From Fragilariopsis cylindrus CCMP1102 (Eukaryota; Bacillariophyta; Bacillariophyceae; Bacillariales; Bacillariaceae): a stretch of 64,000 bases of DNA. This document shows positions 32,539 to 44,575 of the stretch, in pieces. Every line of letters begins with the position of its first letter. Position 1 is the stretch's first letter. A program made the position numbers and the translations under genes. The notes beneath the pieces are model-generated. The model saw only the letters and a program-made list of their open reading frames with translations. It did no database searches and was not told the DNA's origin. The DNA is taken from NCBI GenBank assembly GCA_900095095.1, contig FMBT01000434.1:1-64000 (forward strand), given 5' to 3'.

Positions 32539-35498
32539 ATGAATAATAATAATTATAATAGTAGAAGAAGTAGTAGTACTTGTAGTAGTAGTGGAAGTGG
32601 TAGTAGAATAATGCAATTGCCTAGGAGTAGTGGAAGAAGAGAAATAGAAAGCGGAAGCGGCGGAAGCACCATCAAAATGGAAGTATCGTTTGCTAACTTA
32701 GGTAAATATCTTTTAAACAAACGAAGGGCACTAAAAAAGAAACAAAAAAAAGAAGAAGAAGAAGATGAAAGAAATCTGCTGAAAAACACCAAAACTGACC
32801 ATGATCATGTGAATGCTGACGCTGATGATGGAGGAGGTGATAGTAGTAATGAAGAGGAAGATGAAGATGAAGGTGAAGGTGAAGGTGAAGAAGATGAAGA
32901 CGACGATGAAGACGACGATGAAGACGACGATGATGGTGAAGATGATTATGATGATGATGATGATTCTATGCAACAAATTACTTTGGAGAATATGAAAGAA
33001 GCCCCTGAAATTGATAAATCGCTCAACAATGATAGGCTGCGGATGCTGTTCAACAACAATAAACCCGATAGTATTATTAATAGGAATAATAGTGATGTTA
33101 CTACTACAAGTATTAATACTAATTATTTGAAAGAATCAAGAAAATCTTTGCTTGCCGGATCAAGAACACCATCATTTAATGTTATGTTACGTGCCAATGA
33201 TTATTATAAAGAAAATATGTGTACAATAAAAACACGGTCAGTAATGCGAATAACTTGGGATGATTTAGAAGAGCAAGATAATATTAATTTTGAAGAAGAA
33301 GAACAACAAAATAATGATGTATTGAACAAAACTAGTTGTATACGCAGTTTCAGTATCAAAAGTCTCGGCAGTAATAGCAGTAGCAGTAACAGTGGTGATG
33401 ACGATGGTGGTAACGACGATGACAATGACATCAATCAAGATAGTGTTAGATCTACTGGTATGTTTCAACTTAGACGTAAAGATAATAGTGCACGGACAAG
33501 TGCATTATGTATCAAGCCAAGTGAAAGTGAAAGAAGTATGTGGTCCTCCACAAGATCAATGGAATTTAATCCAGATTTTTCAAAATTTGTATTAAATGAA
33601 AAGATAAAAGAATGGTTAAAAGCATTTGTAACATGTGATCCACGATATAAAATATTAAAATTCTTTAATGATGTCGCCAATGAGGGAGCAACAGGCGATT
33701 CAAAATCAATTAATAATTTTAAAAGAGATCACATTAGTCCATTATTAAAATTCTTTAATCGATCATCAGTATTTACTGTATGGAGACCAACAAGTATGGA
33801 TGCAATCCGACGTATGATGGTTCGGGAGGGGGTTGGTAAAGGATTAGATATAAAAGGAAAATCAGCAAAATGTGGTATATTATCAGCATTAGTACCATTT
33901 TTACAAATCAACAAGGAAGAACATAAATCAGAAGTACGTACATTACGTAAAGATAGTAAAATACGAATTTTTTTAATACAAAAAAGGATCGTAATACAGT
34001 TGTTACAAAATTAAATGCGTTAGCATTAGAATTACAACAAACTGTGAAAGAAGCAAAAGAAATTAGTAATAGTAAAAGAGATTTAAATTTGTATGATGAA
34101 ACAACAACTGAAAATGCTATGGAAAAATTAATATTAGATATGGATGATACAACTATTGATATAATTGATACATATGCAATAACTGATAACAAATTTGGTA
34201 TTGCTGTACAGGAACGATTATTTTGGGAAGGGATGGTGACACGTCAAAACATAACAAGACAAATTGGTACTCCGAATTATACAGGACGAACATCTATGCC
34301 GAGTTTTCAAGATATGAATTTTACATCATTACGAGCAAAATCTGCTGGTATATTGGGTGATGAAAATACTCGTGCTGTTATTATGCAATATCGTCCACCA
34401 TCAGATAACAATGACGGTAATAATAATGATGATGACTATGATCCGATGTGTCCATTAAATCTTGTTATGGCATATGAAGAAAATAATCCAAACATACATC
34501 GTTTAAGGGTCATCCCTTGTGTAAGTGATTTTGATTGTTTCATGGTTGGTAGTCGTGGTGTAAAGTACAAAGAACAAGTTCCTGAAGAACAACTTGATAT
34601 ATTAAAATGGGGTGTCAACGAAACAGAAAAAATTCTTGCAAATGAAGGTACCGATTCATGGACGGAACGCTGGTTGGACGGACTAAAGGAATGTGCTAGT
34701 AAGGGATTCCAACCGAAAATACCACCGGGTGGGTACAGTGATCCAAAAACTCAATTCATATTTGATCATGCTATTGAAAGATTAAGTTCTACCGGATGTG
34801 TCCGTCATGGTGCGGAATGTTTCAATTATTATTTCCCCCAAGAACTTGATGATAAGTTATTAGTAATTTCAGATGAATTACCGGAAAAATATGAAGGTCG
34901 TAATTGGGCGTATGTCGATCAGTTTGATTTACAAGAAATTCTTTTAGAAAAAATCAAAGTTGGATATACCTTCCCATTAAATCCAAAATGGATTCTTTGT
35001 GATCCAGGTTGGAAGGACGTTTACGAACAATTAATGAAAAGCAATCGACCGAATGTACAAGATTCCTTACAGTGTTGGTACCCACGGGAATCTGGTATCC
35101 GTGAACGTATTGATGACGTATATAATAAGTATCCAAATGGATTTAAACGATTGGAGACCAATATAAATGATGATGAATTCAAAGCACTTAGTTTTGAACA
35201 ACGTCGATCTACAAGATTATCACATGTCGATGGTACTGCTGCGATGGATTTGGCCGAACTAGAATTGAAACACTATCTAATCTTTCAACGTGCTCGTCGA
35301 CGTCTCAAAGCTATTTTGATATTGAAACGTATGCTTGAAGGGATAAGGAAAGAAAAAAAACTGAAAGGAGAACGAGAAGAAGTGCAACAAGAAGAAAACG
35401 TAATAAAAGAAGATCTTCATCACGAAGACGAAGAGCACGAGAGTAGTTATGACAACAACACCGTCACTAGAGAGGTTTCTGCATCAGCGGTATCATAA
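32539..35498 (+). CDS. Stramenopile protein with class II (edema factor/ExoY-type) nucleotidyl-cyclase-like motifs
   Basis: The first ATG is at 32539. The N-terminal ~380 codons are low-complexity (Ser, Asn, Asp/Glu). From about 33550 the sequence is dense and conserved-looking. Motifs follow the order of the CyaA/edema factor/ExoY catalytic core: 'VWRPTS' (cf. 'RPVN') at 33781; 'GKGLDIKGKSAKCG' at 33835 (cf. 'KG.NVKGKSSDWG', two ATP-binding lysines); 'VPFLQI' shortly after; 'SDFDCF' at 34524 (cf. the metal-binding Asp pair 'DYD'); 'VRHGAECFNYYFPQE' at 34800 (cf. 'HGTE..NEEFPE' with catalytic His and Asn). In this sequence the coding is interrupted once, giving two consecutive open frames (to 34014 and from 34044). 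The C-terminus is a basic coiled helix with an acidic end. Assignment by motif only. cGMP, cAMP or other cyclic nucleotides are possible products, and an inactive relative is also possible. Confidence 0.6.
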
Positions 35499-35659
35499 AC
35501 GAATAAACAGACAACGTCGAATCCTGCAGCATAATTAGCACTTTTCGATGAATGAAGTGGTTACATAAATCACTTCTTTTCTCGATGTAAAATTGGATAG
35601 GATTTAACTAAACTAGCAGATACGAAGGTAGAATAAAAATTAGATAATATTTCATTTAC

Positions 35660-36060
35660 ACTACATCTGGACAACACCCATCCAGACAGCACCCGTCTGG
35701 GAATAGACAAGGTGCATACTTACAACACCCTTTCAATGGGTACACAGTAGCGGTTCTATCTTTGTTGCATCCAGGATTACCGTTTTTAATACCAAGAATT
35801 TTTTGAATCTTTTGTTCATCCAAGATTTTAGACAAAACTCCAGATGTGACTAATCCATTAATTGTTTTAACTCTTGATCAACTTGACTCGTAAATTTCTA
35901 ATAGTTTTGTGCACTTGAACTTCCCATATCTTCGCCAGCGTCTTGAGCTGCCTTTTTGTTTTGCGCGTTCTCTTGCTTCCTTTTGATCCTGTTCGTGATT
36001 CTGTTCTAATTGTGCCTGTGTCGATTTTACTGCACTAATCGCAGCGACACGAATAGATCA
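35660..36060 (-). pseudogene. Possible decayed or multi-exon small gene with Cys-rich end
   Basis: Reverse frames here read 'AISAVKSTQAQLEQNHEQDQ' and 'KEARERAKQKAAQDAGEDMG', then after stops and frame changes 'GVLSKILDEQKIQKILGIKN' and a Cys-rich terminus ('GCCKYAPCLFPDGCCLDGCC'). Composition is more protein-like than its surroundings, but no continuous frame or convincing splice sites were found. It could be a pseudogene or an intron-rich small secreted protein. Confidence 0.3.
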
Positions 36061-36495
36061 TTTTAGTCGTGTTTGACACTTTTTAAATTTCAAATGCGAA
36101 CACGAGTTCTTCACATTCATGTACTACTTCTCTCCAACGAACGCAAAATGCAGTCGCACTATCGCTTGGAATTATTATAGGATAAAATTCTCTTGAACCC
36201 TGAAATTTTCACACAAAATGCGAAATGAACGAAACAAATAAAAATAAGCGAAGATTTTATGAAGATTTTAAGGGTTCAACGTAATTTTTATCGTCTGATA
36301 GTTCCAGTCAATAGCGAGCGTGCATTTTACGTTCGCTGGAGGAAGTAACAAACATTAAACACTATGTTCATAAAATCAAACTCCTGTTGCTCGACAATAA
36401 CAACCATCCATTACGTTGGTCCCTCTCAACCGTCTCTTCCAAAATACAATTGTGATATCGTTTTCTTCGCCATTCTTCTGTATCTCTAAGACAAG

Positions 36496-39400
36496 ATGAA
36501 TTCATCCTCCGGTTCTGATGCCACTATTGACAAAGAAATCTTTACAGCTCGAGAACAGCTTGAATCCGTTCAAGAGATTTGTGATGTTTATGAAGATAAC
36601 GAGGAGGACTTCACGAATTTCAGTATGAGTGATTTTGACATCGAGGATGCTGTTTCCACGATGGATTCGGTATTCAACAATTCTTATTTTGATGGAGTAA
36701 TGAACGCATTAAATGATAAAATTCCTGATTTCTCGGTAAACGATACCTTACCCGTTTTTTGTGATAAGGTTGATCAAGCCACACAAGTGCTCAACAGTGT
36801 GAATCTCTGTCCATCTGTGGGTAATTTTATCTACAATCCTACCTATTGTGATCCCGGGTACTGGTGTGGATGCTCAGATCCGAAAAAAGGTCAACGATGT
36901 AAACCATCGAATGATACAGATAATAACTTTGGGCTGGTCGTTATACAACTGCCGAATCCGTCATCGATCCAATAACGAATCAATCTACTCCGGGCAAAGC
37001 AGTAGTCTACACTGGATGGGCTTCAAAATTTCCAGATAATTACTTTAAATGTAGTGACACACTGCACTGCCCTGGACGGGAAGGAGGGAACTATATATGT
37101 CCTAGACTATGTAACGAAGGCAATTATTGTCCGCATCCAGATAAGGAATTCACTTGTCCTGTTGGGTCTTACTGTGTGCAGGGTAGTACCGAGCCCATAG
37201 AATGTAGTGGATTACAACTTTGTAACGAGGAAGGAATGAGAAATCCATTGCCTAATTGGTATCTTCTTATAGTCCTCGTCATTGCATTTGTCGCCTTTGG
37301 ATTTGTGGTAATCACGTACCGTTTCTTGAACAAGTTGTTTCCCTTTCAGAAAAAGGAAGGAGGAGGAGGAGAAGAAGAAGAAGATGCTGAAAATCTCGTA
37401 AATAATGCACCTGGTCCTGTTTCTGGTCATGTTACTTCTACTTTCAACACGCCAACGATGTCTGAGAGGCTAGTTAGACAATCTAGAGCAGCCGAGGAGG
37501 AAGAGTTCAATCTGTTGCGACAACCATCTACGCTTACTACACCTAAACAAAGTTTTACAATCGATGTACAGTTCAACAACCTGCAACTTACTTTACCGAA
37601 TGGAATATGCATCATGCAGGGTGTTACTGGAGAATTGCAAGGAGGTCAATTTACAGCAATCATGGGACCGTCGGGGGCTGGAAAGAGGTAATTTTTTTAG
37701 ATTTAGAACATATTATTACGCTAGCAATCAACAATACGACTCCGACAACCACCGATTATCTGATTTCTCCTTTCCGTCGCTTACTTTCTCTTAATTCTTC
37801 CTCTATCTTCTTTTTCTCCTCCAACATAGTACCTTTTTGTCCCTACTTTCTGGTAAGACAGAACCTACCGGAGGTAAACTAACTGTGAATGGAGAGGAGT
37901 CCTCACTTAAGGATTTTCGTGAACTTGTTGGGTTTGTTCCACAGGAAGATATCATGCTTCGTGAGCTGACTGTAGAAGAAAATATTCGACATTCTGCGTT
38001 AATGCGTCTACCAACAGGATTGTCACATAAAGAAAAATGGATCGAGTCTATCAGGTGATGGAAAGTTTAGACCTTCTACATATCAGGAATAGCATCATCG
38101 GTGATGAAATTGTTAGAGGAATCTCTGGTGGACAACGTAAACGAGTGAATGTCGCTATGGAACTTGTTGCCGATCCTTCTCTATTGGCGCTTGACGAGCC
38201 AACATCGGGATTGGATTCTACTACATCGTCTAAGCTGTGCGAGACTCTCTGTCAGCTTGCATTGGCAGGTGGGGTTAACGTTGCCGCTGTTATCCATCAA
38301 CCAAAAATTGAAATATTAGAAAAGTTTACTAATGTACTCCTTTTGGGTGTAGGCGGCAAAACTGTTTATATGGGTCCTACCAAAAACATGACGGATTACT
38401 TTACAGGAATCGGATTTCCGTTACCGTCTCAAATGAATCCTGCTGATTACTACATGGACGTTATCGCTGGCATAATCCCCTGCGAGAATAATCCTAACTT
38501 TAAGAAGGAAGAACTATTCGATTTATGGAATAATTCACCCGAGAATCCAGGTTCGAATCTCGAAGTAGATGACGGCATTAACGAGAATAATACTGTTCCT
38601 CAAAAGATGAAGGGAAAAGCGGAGAAGGCTTTCGGTAGTCTTAAAAAGGCTTTCGGTAATCTTAAAAAGGGACGGCAGAAGAAGTATCGAACGACGCCTG
38701 GTATTGTGGGACAAACATACCTCCTCATGAAGCGCGCTATCTTACAACGATGCCGTGTACCAAGGAATACACTCATACCTTTAATTCTCAGCGCTTCTGC
38801 TGCAGTCTTGATTGGATACTATACTCAAACAATTCAAGTGTATTATTACGGTATTCCAACTGTGTCCACCGATAGATTTAACGCCGCTTTTCAATTTATG
38901 AGAAATCACCCAGTACCTCCCAACGCTGCGATTTCACAGGTGTGGCTATTCACTGCATTGACCATAATGCTTGTTTGTATCGTATCAATCAATACTTTCG
39001 GCTTAGAAAAGCGGTTTTTCTACGAGAAGCATTTAGTGGTACAAACCCTACATCTGTAAGTTTTCTCCGCCTTATGGTGTTTATTTCCTTTTTCATGTTT
39101 GCATATTTGTTGTTGTTGTTGTTGTTGTTGTTGTATAATCCTTCTCAAAATTTTGTTTCCGTTTGACTCTCTCTCCCCCTTTCATTTATTGGTATCGCAA
39201 TAGTATTGGTTTGCGAAAACGTTAGAAGCAGGTTTGTGGTTACCACTTTATTCTGCCCTGTATGTTGTCGTTGCCGATATATTCAGACCACTTCCAATTC
39301 TGATATCATCATTCTGGCTTGTGGTATGGACGTCAATGATTGGATTTTCGGGAGTTGGACATATCGTTTCACTATCAATTCCAGCAACCAATCGTGGTAT

Positions 39401-39692
39401 CGTCCATTTGATTTCCTGTTTGGTATTAATTATGGCATTTAGTGGTGCTATGATCAAATACAATGGATGGTTAAAATTATTTAGTGTATTCTTTACCTTT
39501 TGGACGGCACAAAGCTATATGAAAGATTCTCTCGTTGTATACGACCAAGCTTTCGATATAGATCTATTGAATGAAAAGACCTCGAAGTACGACTTATCTT
39601 ATTCGCCCCAGTTTAATATTGTATGTGCTTTCCTTACCGGTATATTATGGCATTTCGTGGCATTAGTTATAATAATTTACCGATCGAGATAA
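36496..39692 (+). CDS. ABCG-type half-transporter with Cys-rich N-terminal domain
   Basis: ATG 36496. The N-terminal ~220 residues are Cys-rich ('PTYCDPGYWCGC', 'CPRLCNEGNYCPHP', 'CPVGSYCVQGS'), then one helix ('LLIVLVIAFVAFGFVVI'), like the plant ABCG24/28 clade. The nucleotide-binding domain has Walker A 'GPSGAGKST' (split by an intron), signature 'ISGGQRKRVNVAMEL', Walker B 'LLALDEPTSGLD' and the switch His in 'VIHQP'. A C-terminal domain with several membrane helices follows. Introns are 37688-37829 (142 bp, GTAATT...CATAG) and 39056-39203 (148 bp, GTAAGT...CAATAG). Single-base frame changes occur near 36928, 38035 and 39005, the last two at short A runs. Allowing one missing base at each gives about 969 continuous residues. 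It likely exports lipids or other hydrophobic compounds (family knowledge). Confidence 0.8.
37688..37829 (+). other. ABCG intron 1, inside Walker A
   Basis: GTAATT donor and CAACATAG acceptor. Splicing completes 'GAGKST' followed by 'FLSLLSGKTEPTGG'. Confidence 0.75.
39056..39203 (+). other. ABCG intron 2
   Basis: GTAAGT donor and GCAATAG acceptor. Splicing joins 'SGTNPTS' to 'YWFAKTLEAGLWLP', the usual ABCG sequence between helices 2 and 3. Confidence 0.75.
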
Positions 39693-39992
39693 TAATAAAG
39701 TGTCCAGAGACTCACTTAAATAATAAAGTGAAATGGCATAAAAATAAGAAGAAAGAAATAGTGAAAATCAAAAGCATTTGGTACGGTTTAAATACATACG
39801 TAAACCGTCATACACGTATCTACTCTAATGAAAAAATACAGACAGTCTTTGTGTTAAATTTGGATAATTATTACTATTGTATATTATTTAATAATATAAT
39901 AACACACAATCACAAACATAAAGATTTCTTTCTTTCTTTCGAAAGTATTGTAACCACTTTTTGCCGGTATGGTGTGAGATCTATCTCTATCT

Positions 39993-40574
39993 TTAATCTA
40001 TCTTCCTGATGTTGTTGTTAGTATTATCACTTGGTGCCAATGATGTTGTTGTTGCTGCAGCAGCAGCAGTTGTTGGATCAAATGATGATGAGGATGGGTC
40101 GGAGGTTGCTGCTGAAAATAAAAATAAACCAAGTACGATACCCCAAATCAGTTGTATTGATTTGGATGCTAACCAAAATGTGATATATAATGTATAGGCA
40201 CGTTCATCATCAATTTGTTGTGACCCACGAAAAAAAGCATAGGCGATCAAACTGGATAGGAAGGAGATCATTGATAATATCATCCATTTGATATTCTTTC
40301 CTGAAAATAGTGTACCCTCTTTTAATATAATAATTGCTAGTGCTGATAATAGTCCGGATGGTAGATACTTTCCACTCATTAATGTCAATACCACTAACCA
40401 TAAGATATACCGTGCAATAGATCTACGACCTGAATTATAGCCTGGTGGAGTTGTTGTTGGTGTTGTTGTTGCATTATTTACTGCAACTGCAACCGCTACA
40501 CCAGGATTTTGTTGCTGCTGTTGCTGCTGCAGCTGTTGTGCGTTGGCATTCATGTATCTAGCTTCCGATGTCAT
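39993..40574 (-). CDS. Hypothetical multi-pass membrane protein
   Basis: 193 residues from the ATG at 40574. A Gln-rich, then Ala/Val/Thr-rich N-terminus precedes about four hydrophobic segments: 'YILWLVVLTLMSGKYLPSG', 'GLLSALAIIILKEG', 'WMILSMISFLSSLIAYAFF', 'LIWGIVLGLFLFSAAT'. A Ser/Thr/Ala-rich tail ends it. No family is recognised. It is divergently arranged with 41128-42204 and tail-to-tail with the ABCG gene. Confidence 0.65.
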   Translation of the reverse strand: MTSEARYMNANAQQLQQQQQQQNPGVAVAVAVNNATTTPTTTPPGYNSGRRSIARYILWLVVLTLMSGKYLPSGLLSALAIIILKEGTLFSGKNIKWMILSMISFLSSLIAYAFFRGSQQIDDERAYTLYITFWLASKSIQLIWGIVLGLFLFSAATSDPSSSSFDPTTAAAAATTTSLAPSDNTNNNIRKID

Positions 40575-41127
40575 TATAGTAATGTTTCGTCGTTTATAGT
40601 AGCTTATTTTTCTTCTCGAGGCTTTTTGTCGTCGTAAGTTAGTGTGGCGTTGATATGTTAGATAGTACCGTATTGAAAGATTTGTCGTTCTTGTTCGTTT
40701 GTTATTTTTTTATTTTATGAAAAAACAAAAGGTTTGGTTTACATTCACGCTCAGTACCGCACAAAAGATCTTTATTAGCTACCGTATTAGCTGTGCAGTC
40801 TTTCTTCAATGAGTCGTGTTGAAAGTTCACGACTAAATCTCGTTTATGCACGCAACGCCCATACAGTAAGTTACGCGTCGCCCATACAGAATTTGCAGAA
40901 ATCTCTTTTGTGAATGGAAAACATCAAACAAAGAGGCAATGGTTGATGATGAGACAGCTACATCCTGTACGTACAGTATCATGTCATTATCGTAGAACAA
41001 TATAGTGTCTCATACTGATAAAACCATACCGGTAACTATGGCACTAAGGTAGAATGCAACTGATTGAATAGATAGTCTAGGTAAATATAGTGGAGAGGAA
41101 CGAAGGAACGGAAGAAGAAAAGACAAT
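40575..41127. other. Divergent promoter region
   Basis: Lies between ATGs at 40574 (reverse) and 41128 (forward). No motif is assigned. Confidence 0.5.
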
Positions 41128-41753
41128 ATGACGCCGTCGTCGTCGTCGTCGTCATCATCGTTGCCGAGGACGTCAAAACCAAGTTACAAAGAATATTTGA
41201 AGAATGCTATTGCGATGGCAACAAAAAGTAATAAAACGATGACGACGACGACGACAACAGCATCAGCAGCAGCGATGATGAGGAATAGCAGGACGAGAGA
41301 AGAAGAAGCAGATCAAGATGGTAATTGCATACCGAAACAAAACGAAGTTAATGTTGGTAATGATAATACTATTGCTAGTCCAGAAGCTAGTATCTTATCA
41401 TCGGTTCATTCCGACTATTCGGTTCATGATACATCATCTTTATTATCTACGGTATCACAAGAATCAGAATTAGAATCACAGGAACAAGAAAAACAACAAG
41501 AAACTGATGTAGATGAAGATGAAAATGAAGATGAAGATTCATTCTTGTCTTTGACTCCATCTATGTTGGATAGTTCACTTTTTGAAGTAACAACAACAAC
41601 ACCAACAAGATCAATAGTATTATCATCATCAGAAGAAGAAGAAGAAGAAGAAGAGGAAGAGGAAGTCGAACATCAACATCAACGGAAAGCACGGCAACAT
41701 CAAGAACAACAACAGCATCAAATAATTGATAGTAAAAAAACTGATGAAACCAT

Positions 41754-41784
<31 letters not shown>

Positions 41785-42204
41785 AATAATGATAAGTCCT
41801 GCTGGTATGATCGATCAACGTTCGAGAGTATTGGAAGTCGGATGCTAACAGATGACGACGACTTTATTATTGGTGGTGGTAATACAAGTAGTTATGAAGA
41901 TATAGATGATGATAAAGGAAGAGGAAGTGGACCATCATCACCAAAATATCAACAACATCATAGAAGAGCACATACTACTATTACTACTACAGCCACAGAA
42001 TTGAAGGAAGAAGAAAAAACAAAAACTACTACTACTGATAGTACCGGGATGGGTGCTGCCTTGCTGGTGGGTACAATTATAGCGGGAATTTTTGGGATTA
42101 TTCTCATCGTAGCAACAAGTATTTTCTCTAATACTACTACTACTAGTGGTGATGATGGTACTGCTGATTCAAAACAACAAAAACAACGAAATAAAATAAA
42201 ATAA
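41128..42204 (+). CDS. Hypothetical acidic protein with a C-terminal membrane anchor
   Basis: 358 residues from the ATG at 41128. Nearly all of it is low-complexity: a Ser run, Thr/Ala stretches, several Glu and Asp runs and Gln/His patches. The only ordered feature is one hydrophobic helix near residues 309-331 ('GAALLVGTIIAGIFGIILIV') followed by a short polar tail, the plan of a tail-anchored protein. 'ASILSSVHSDYSVHDTSSLL' may be phosphorylated. No function can be given. The repetitive codon tracts make the real gene boundary less certain than the open frame suggests. Confidence 0.55.
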
Positions 42205-42500
42205 AATAAAACCACGTCCATAAAGGAGAATAAGTAAACGATAATAGTAGTAAGTAATAGTAGGTAGTAGTAGGTGGTCGTTGTTGTCGTCGTGGTAACC
42301 AAGAATGCATCTTGTGTTGTGTTTCACATAAAAGCAACCAGTTTTTCCGTAGAATCTCAAATTGTGATCGTGGGACGCGAGAGACGTGCCCGGTGCGCTC
42401 GACCCCAAAAATGAGGCATATCTGTAAAGATAAAATTCGTGCTTTCCACGCATTCAAAGTGCTCTTCGAAAGGAGAAGATTCAATTACAGTAAGATCCAG

Positions 42501-42839
42501 GCTTTCTCTTTACTGTAGTTGTTTTCCTTTTCTAGAAGAACTACTGTACACCAGACCATGATGTGTGAAAATCAGGAGACCCATCACTTGAGATCAGCAC
42601 ATGCCACATGCCATCGGAAATCGAAAAGAAGACAAATCAGTTGACAGAGTCCTAAAATATTTGATTAGATCGACTACTTTGCTGACATGAAACCTGCCAG
42701 GTGGAATCAGCTACTGTACGCACTTGTTGAACTCTGAGGTGTGTGTTCTGCTGTTTACGGATATACGATTGATTGATTCATTCATGCTTTCTCTTTGGTT
42801 GTTTTCCTTTTCTAGAAGAACAACACCAGACCATCATGA
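42501..42839 (+). repeat. Direct repeat of ~55 bp upstream of the HDR gene
   Basis: 'gctttctctt' plus 'gttgttttccttttctagaa' plus 'accagaccat' occurs at 42501-42563 and again at 42786-42839. The second copy ends about 65 bp before the HDR ATG. The copies differ by a small insertion, so this is a fairly recent duplication that may duplicate 5' regulatory or UTR sequence. Confidence 0.75.
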
Positions 42840-42904
42840 CAACCAAGAATCTTTTGTGCTAGCTAAACACAACTGAAAGACATAGTTCTCAACAGGAAAA
42901 CAGT

Positions 42905-44575
42905 ATGAGAATAAAGATCCAACAAAACATCCTTCATTTGCTTCTCGTTGCAAATGTTGCAGAAGCATTTCGTGTTGGAAGCAGTAATAATGCGCTAACA
43001 AGAGTAACGTCCTTGCACTCCTCGACAACCGACGACCAAGATGCGAAACCGATCGCCGCCGCCGCGGTAGTGCCCAAGGTGGTGAAGAAGGAAAAGCGCT
43101 TCTACATCAAAAATGAGCGAGAGAATATTGCCAAAAAGAAAGACTTTTTACGTGGGTCCGGTGTGTTCCGAAACGTCAAGGCGGAAGTGACAGAAGATAT
43201 GAGACAACAATTCGATTCCGAAATGATGAACGAAATGAAAGATACACCCAACTACATGGTCGAACGGGATGGAGTGGAATTTTTCCTCGCCAAAGATCAT
43301 GGTTTTTGTTGGGGCGTAGAACGATCGATCAATCTAGCCTACAGTGCGGTGGAAACATTCCCCGAATCCAAAGTGCACATCACGAATGAATTAATTCACA
43401 ACCCGATGGTCAACGATCGGTTGCATAGCAAGAATGTGAACTTCATACAAAAGGACGAAGATAACAACAAGGACTTTACACAGATCAAAGAAGGTGATGT
43501 TGTGATGTTGCCGGCGTTCGGAGCCACGCTGGACGAGATGAAGTAAGTTTTCTTTTTTGCTGTTTGCCACCACCGGCAAACTAACTGTATGGAATGAATG
43601 AATTCAATAATGTAAATCTAATTTCTGATATCTTTTGTCTTGATCGTTTTTTCTTTTGGTAGGTTATTGGATGAGAAAAATGTCAAGGTGGTGGACACAA
43701 CGTGCCCTTGGGTAGCTAAGGTTTGGAATACCGTCCATACGCATCAAGTTCGTGGCCTGACATCTGTCATCCACGGCAAGTACGCCCACGAGGAAACCAT
43801 GGCTACGAAGTCCATGGCCGAAACCTACATCTGCGTCAAAGATGTCGAAGAGGCCGTGTACCTCGCCGATTTCATCCTGACCGCCGAGGAGGGAGACGAC
43901 GGTCGCAAGAAAGAATTCATGGAAAAGTTTTCCAAATCTTGTAGTTCCCATTTTGATCCTCACAAACATTTGCAAAAGATTGGTCTCGCCAATCAAACGA
44001 CGATGTACAAGAAGGAGACGAGGGCGATCGGTCAGTTGTTGCAAAAGACAATCATGTCGAAATTCGGACCGGATCTGATCAACGAGCATTACTACGAGTT
44101 CGATACCATTTGTGACGCGACACAGGTCCGACAAGACGCCGTCGACGAATTGTGTAATATGCACGATGATGCACAACAGCCCTCTCTCGATTTTATACTG
44201 GTGGTGGGAGGATTTGATTCTTCCAACACGTGTCATCTTCTTGAAATTCCGCAAATGCGGGGCGTGACGTCCTATCACATCAACGCCGCCGACTGCATCC
44301 AGGCAGAGAACAAAATTCGACATCGAACCGTCGCGGGGGATGTCATCGAGGACGAGGGTCCCTTCCTGACGGAGGATATGCTGTGGTCGACTGATCAGGA
44401 AACTGGCGAAAAAACGAAAAATCTGCTTCGTGTTGGCGTGACGAGTGGTGCCTCAACGCCCGACAAGGAAGTCCAAGATGCTCTGGGAAGGATTATGATG
44501 CTCAACAAACTCAGTGAAGCGGGAATCGAACTAGGAGGAGAAAAGGAATCGGAATTATTAAAAGAAGCGCAGTAA
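42905..44575 (+). CDS. ispH/HDR: 4-hydroxy-3-methylbut-2-enyl diphosphate reductase (last MEP-pathway step), plastid
   Basis: This [4Fe-4S] enzyme makes IPP and DMAPP in the plastid. It has 516 residues. The N-terminus is a signal peptide ending 'NVAEAFRV', with the A-F plastid motif. Cluster cysteines are seen in 'DHGFCWGVERSINLA', 'DTTCPWVAKVWN' and 'TICDATQVRQDAVDEL'. Substrate-binding histidines lie in 'ELIHNP' and 'GKYAHEETMATKS'; 'SSNTCHLLEIP' is the late Ser/Asn motif. The long form with 'TICDATQ.RQDA' is the cyanobacterial/plant type. One intron (43543-43662, 120 bp, GTAAGT...GGTAG) joins 'LDEMK' to 'LLDEKNVKVVDTTCPW'. Exons are GC-richer and less repetitive than the neighbours, as expected for a highly expressed gene. 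Confidence 0.93.
43543..43662 (+). other. Intron of HDR
   Basis: GTAAGT donor and TTTTGGTAG acceptor, 120 bp; splicing gives 1551 coding bases exactly in frame. Confidence 0.85.

Noticed and set aside
29546-33000. Long frames on the opposite strand of low-complexity genes (for example 30759-31124 reading Ser/Leu runs)
   Set aside because: They mirror Asp/Glu/Asn codon tracts of the real genes and lack any domain.
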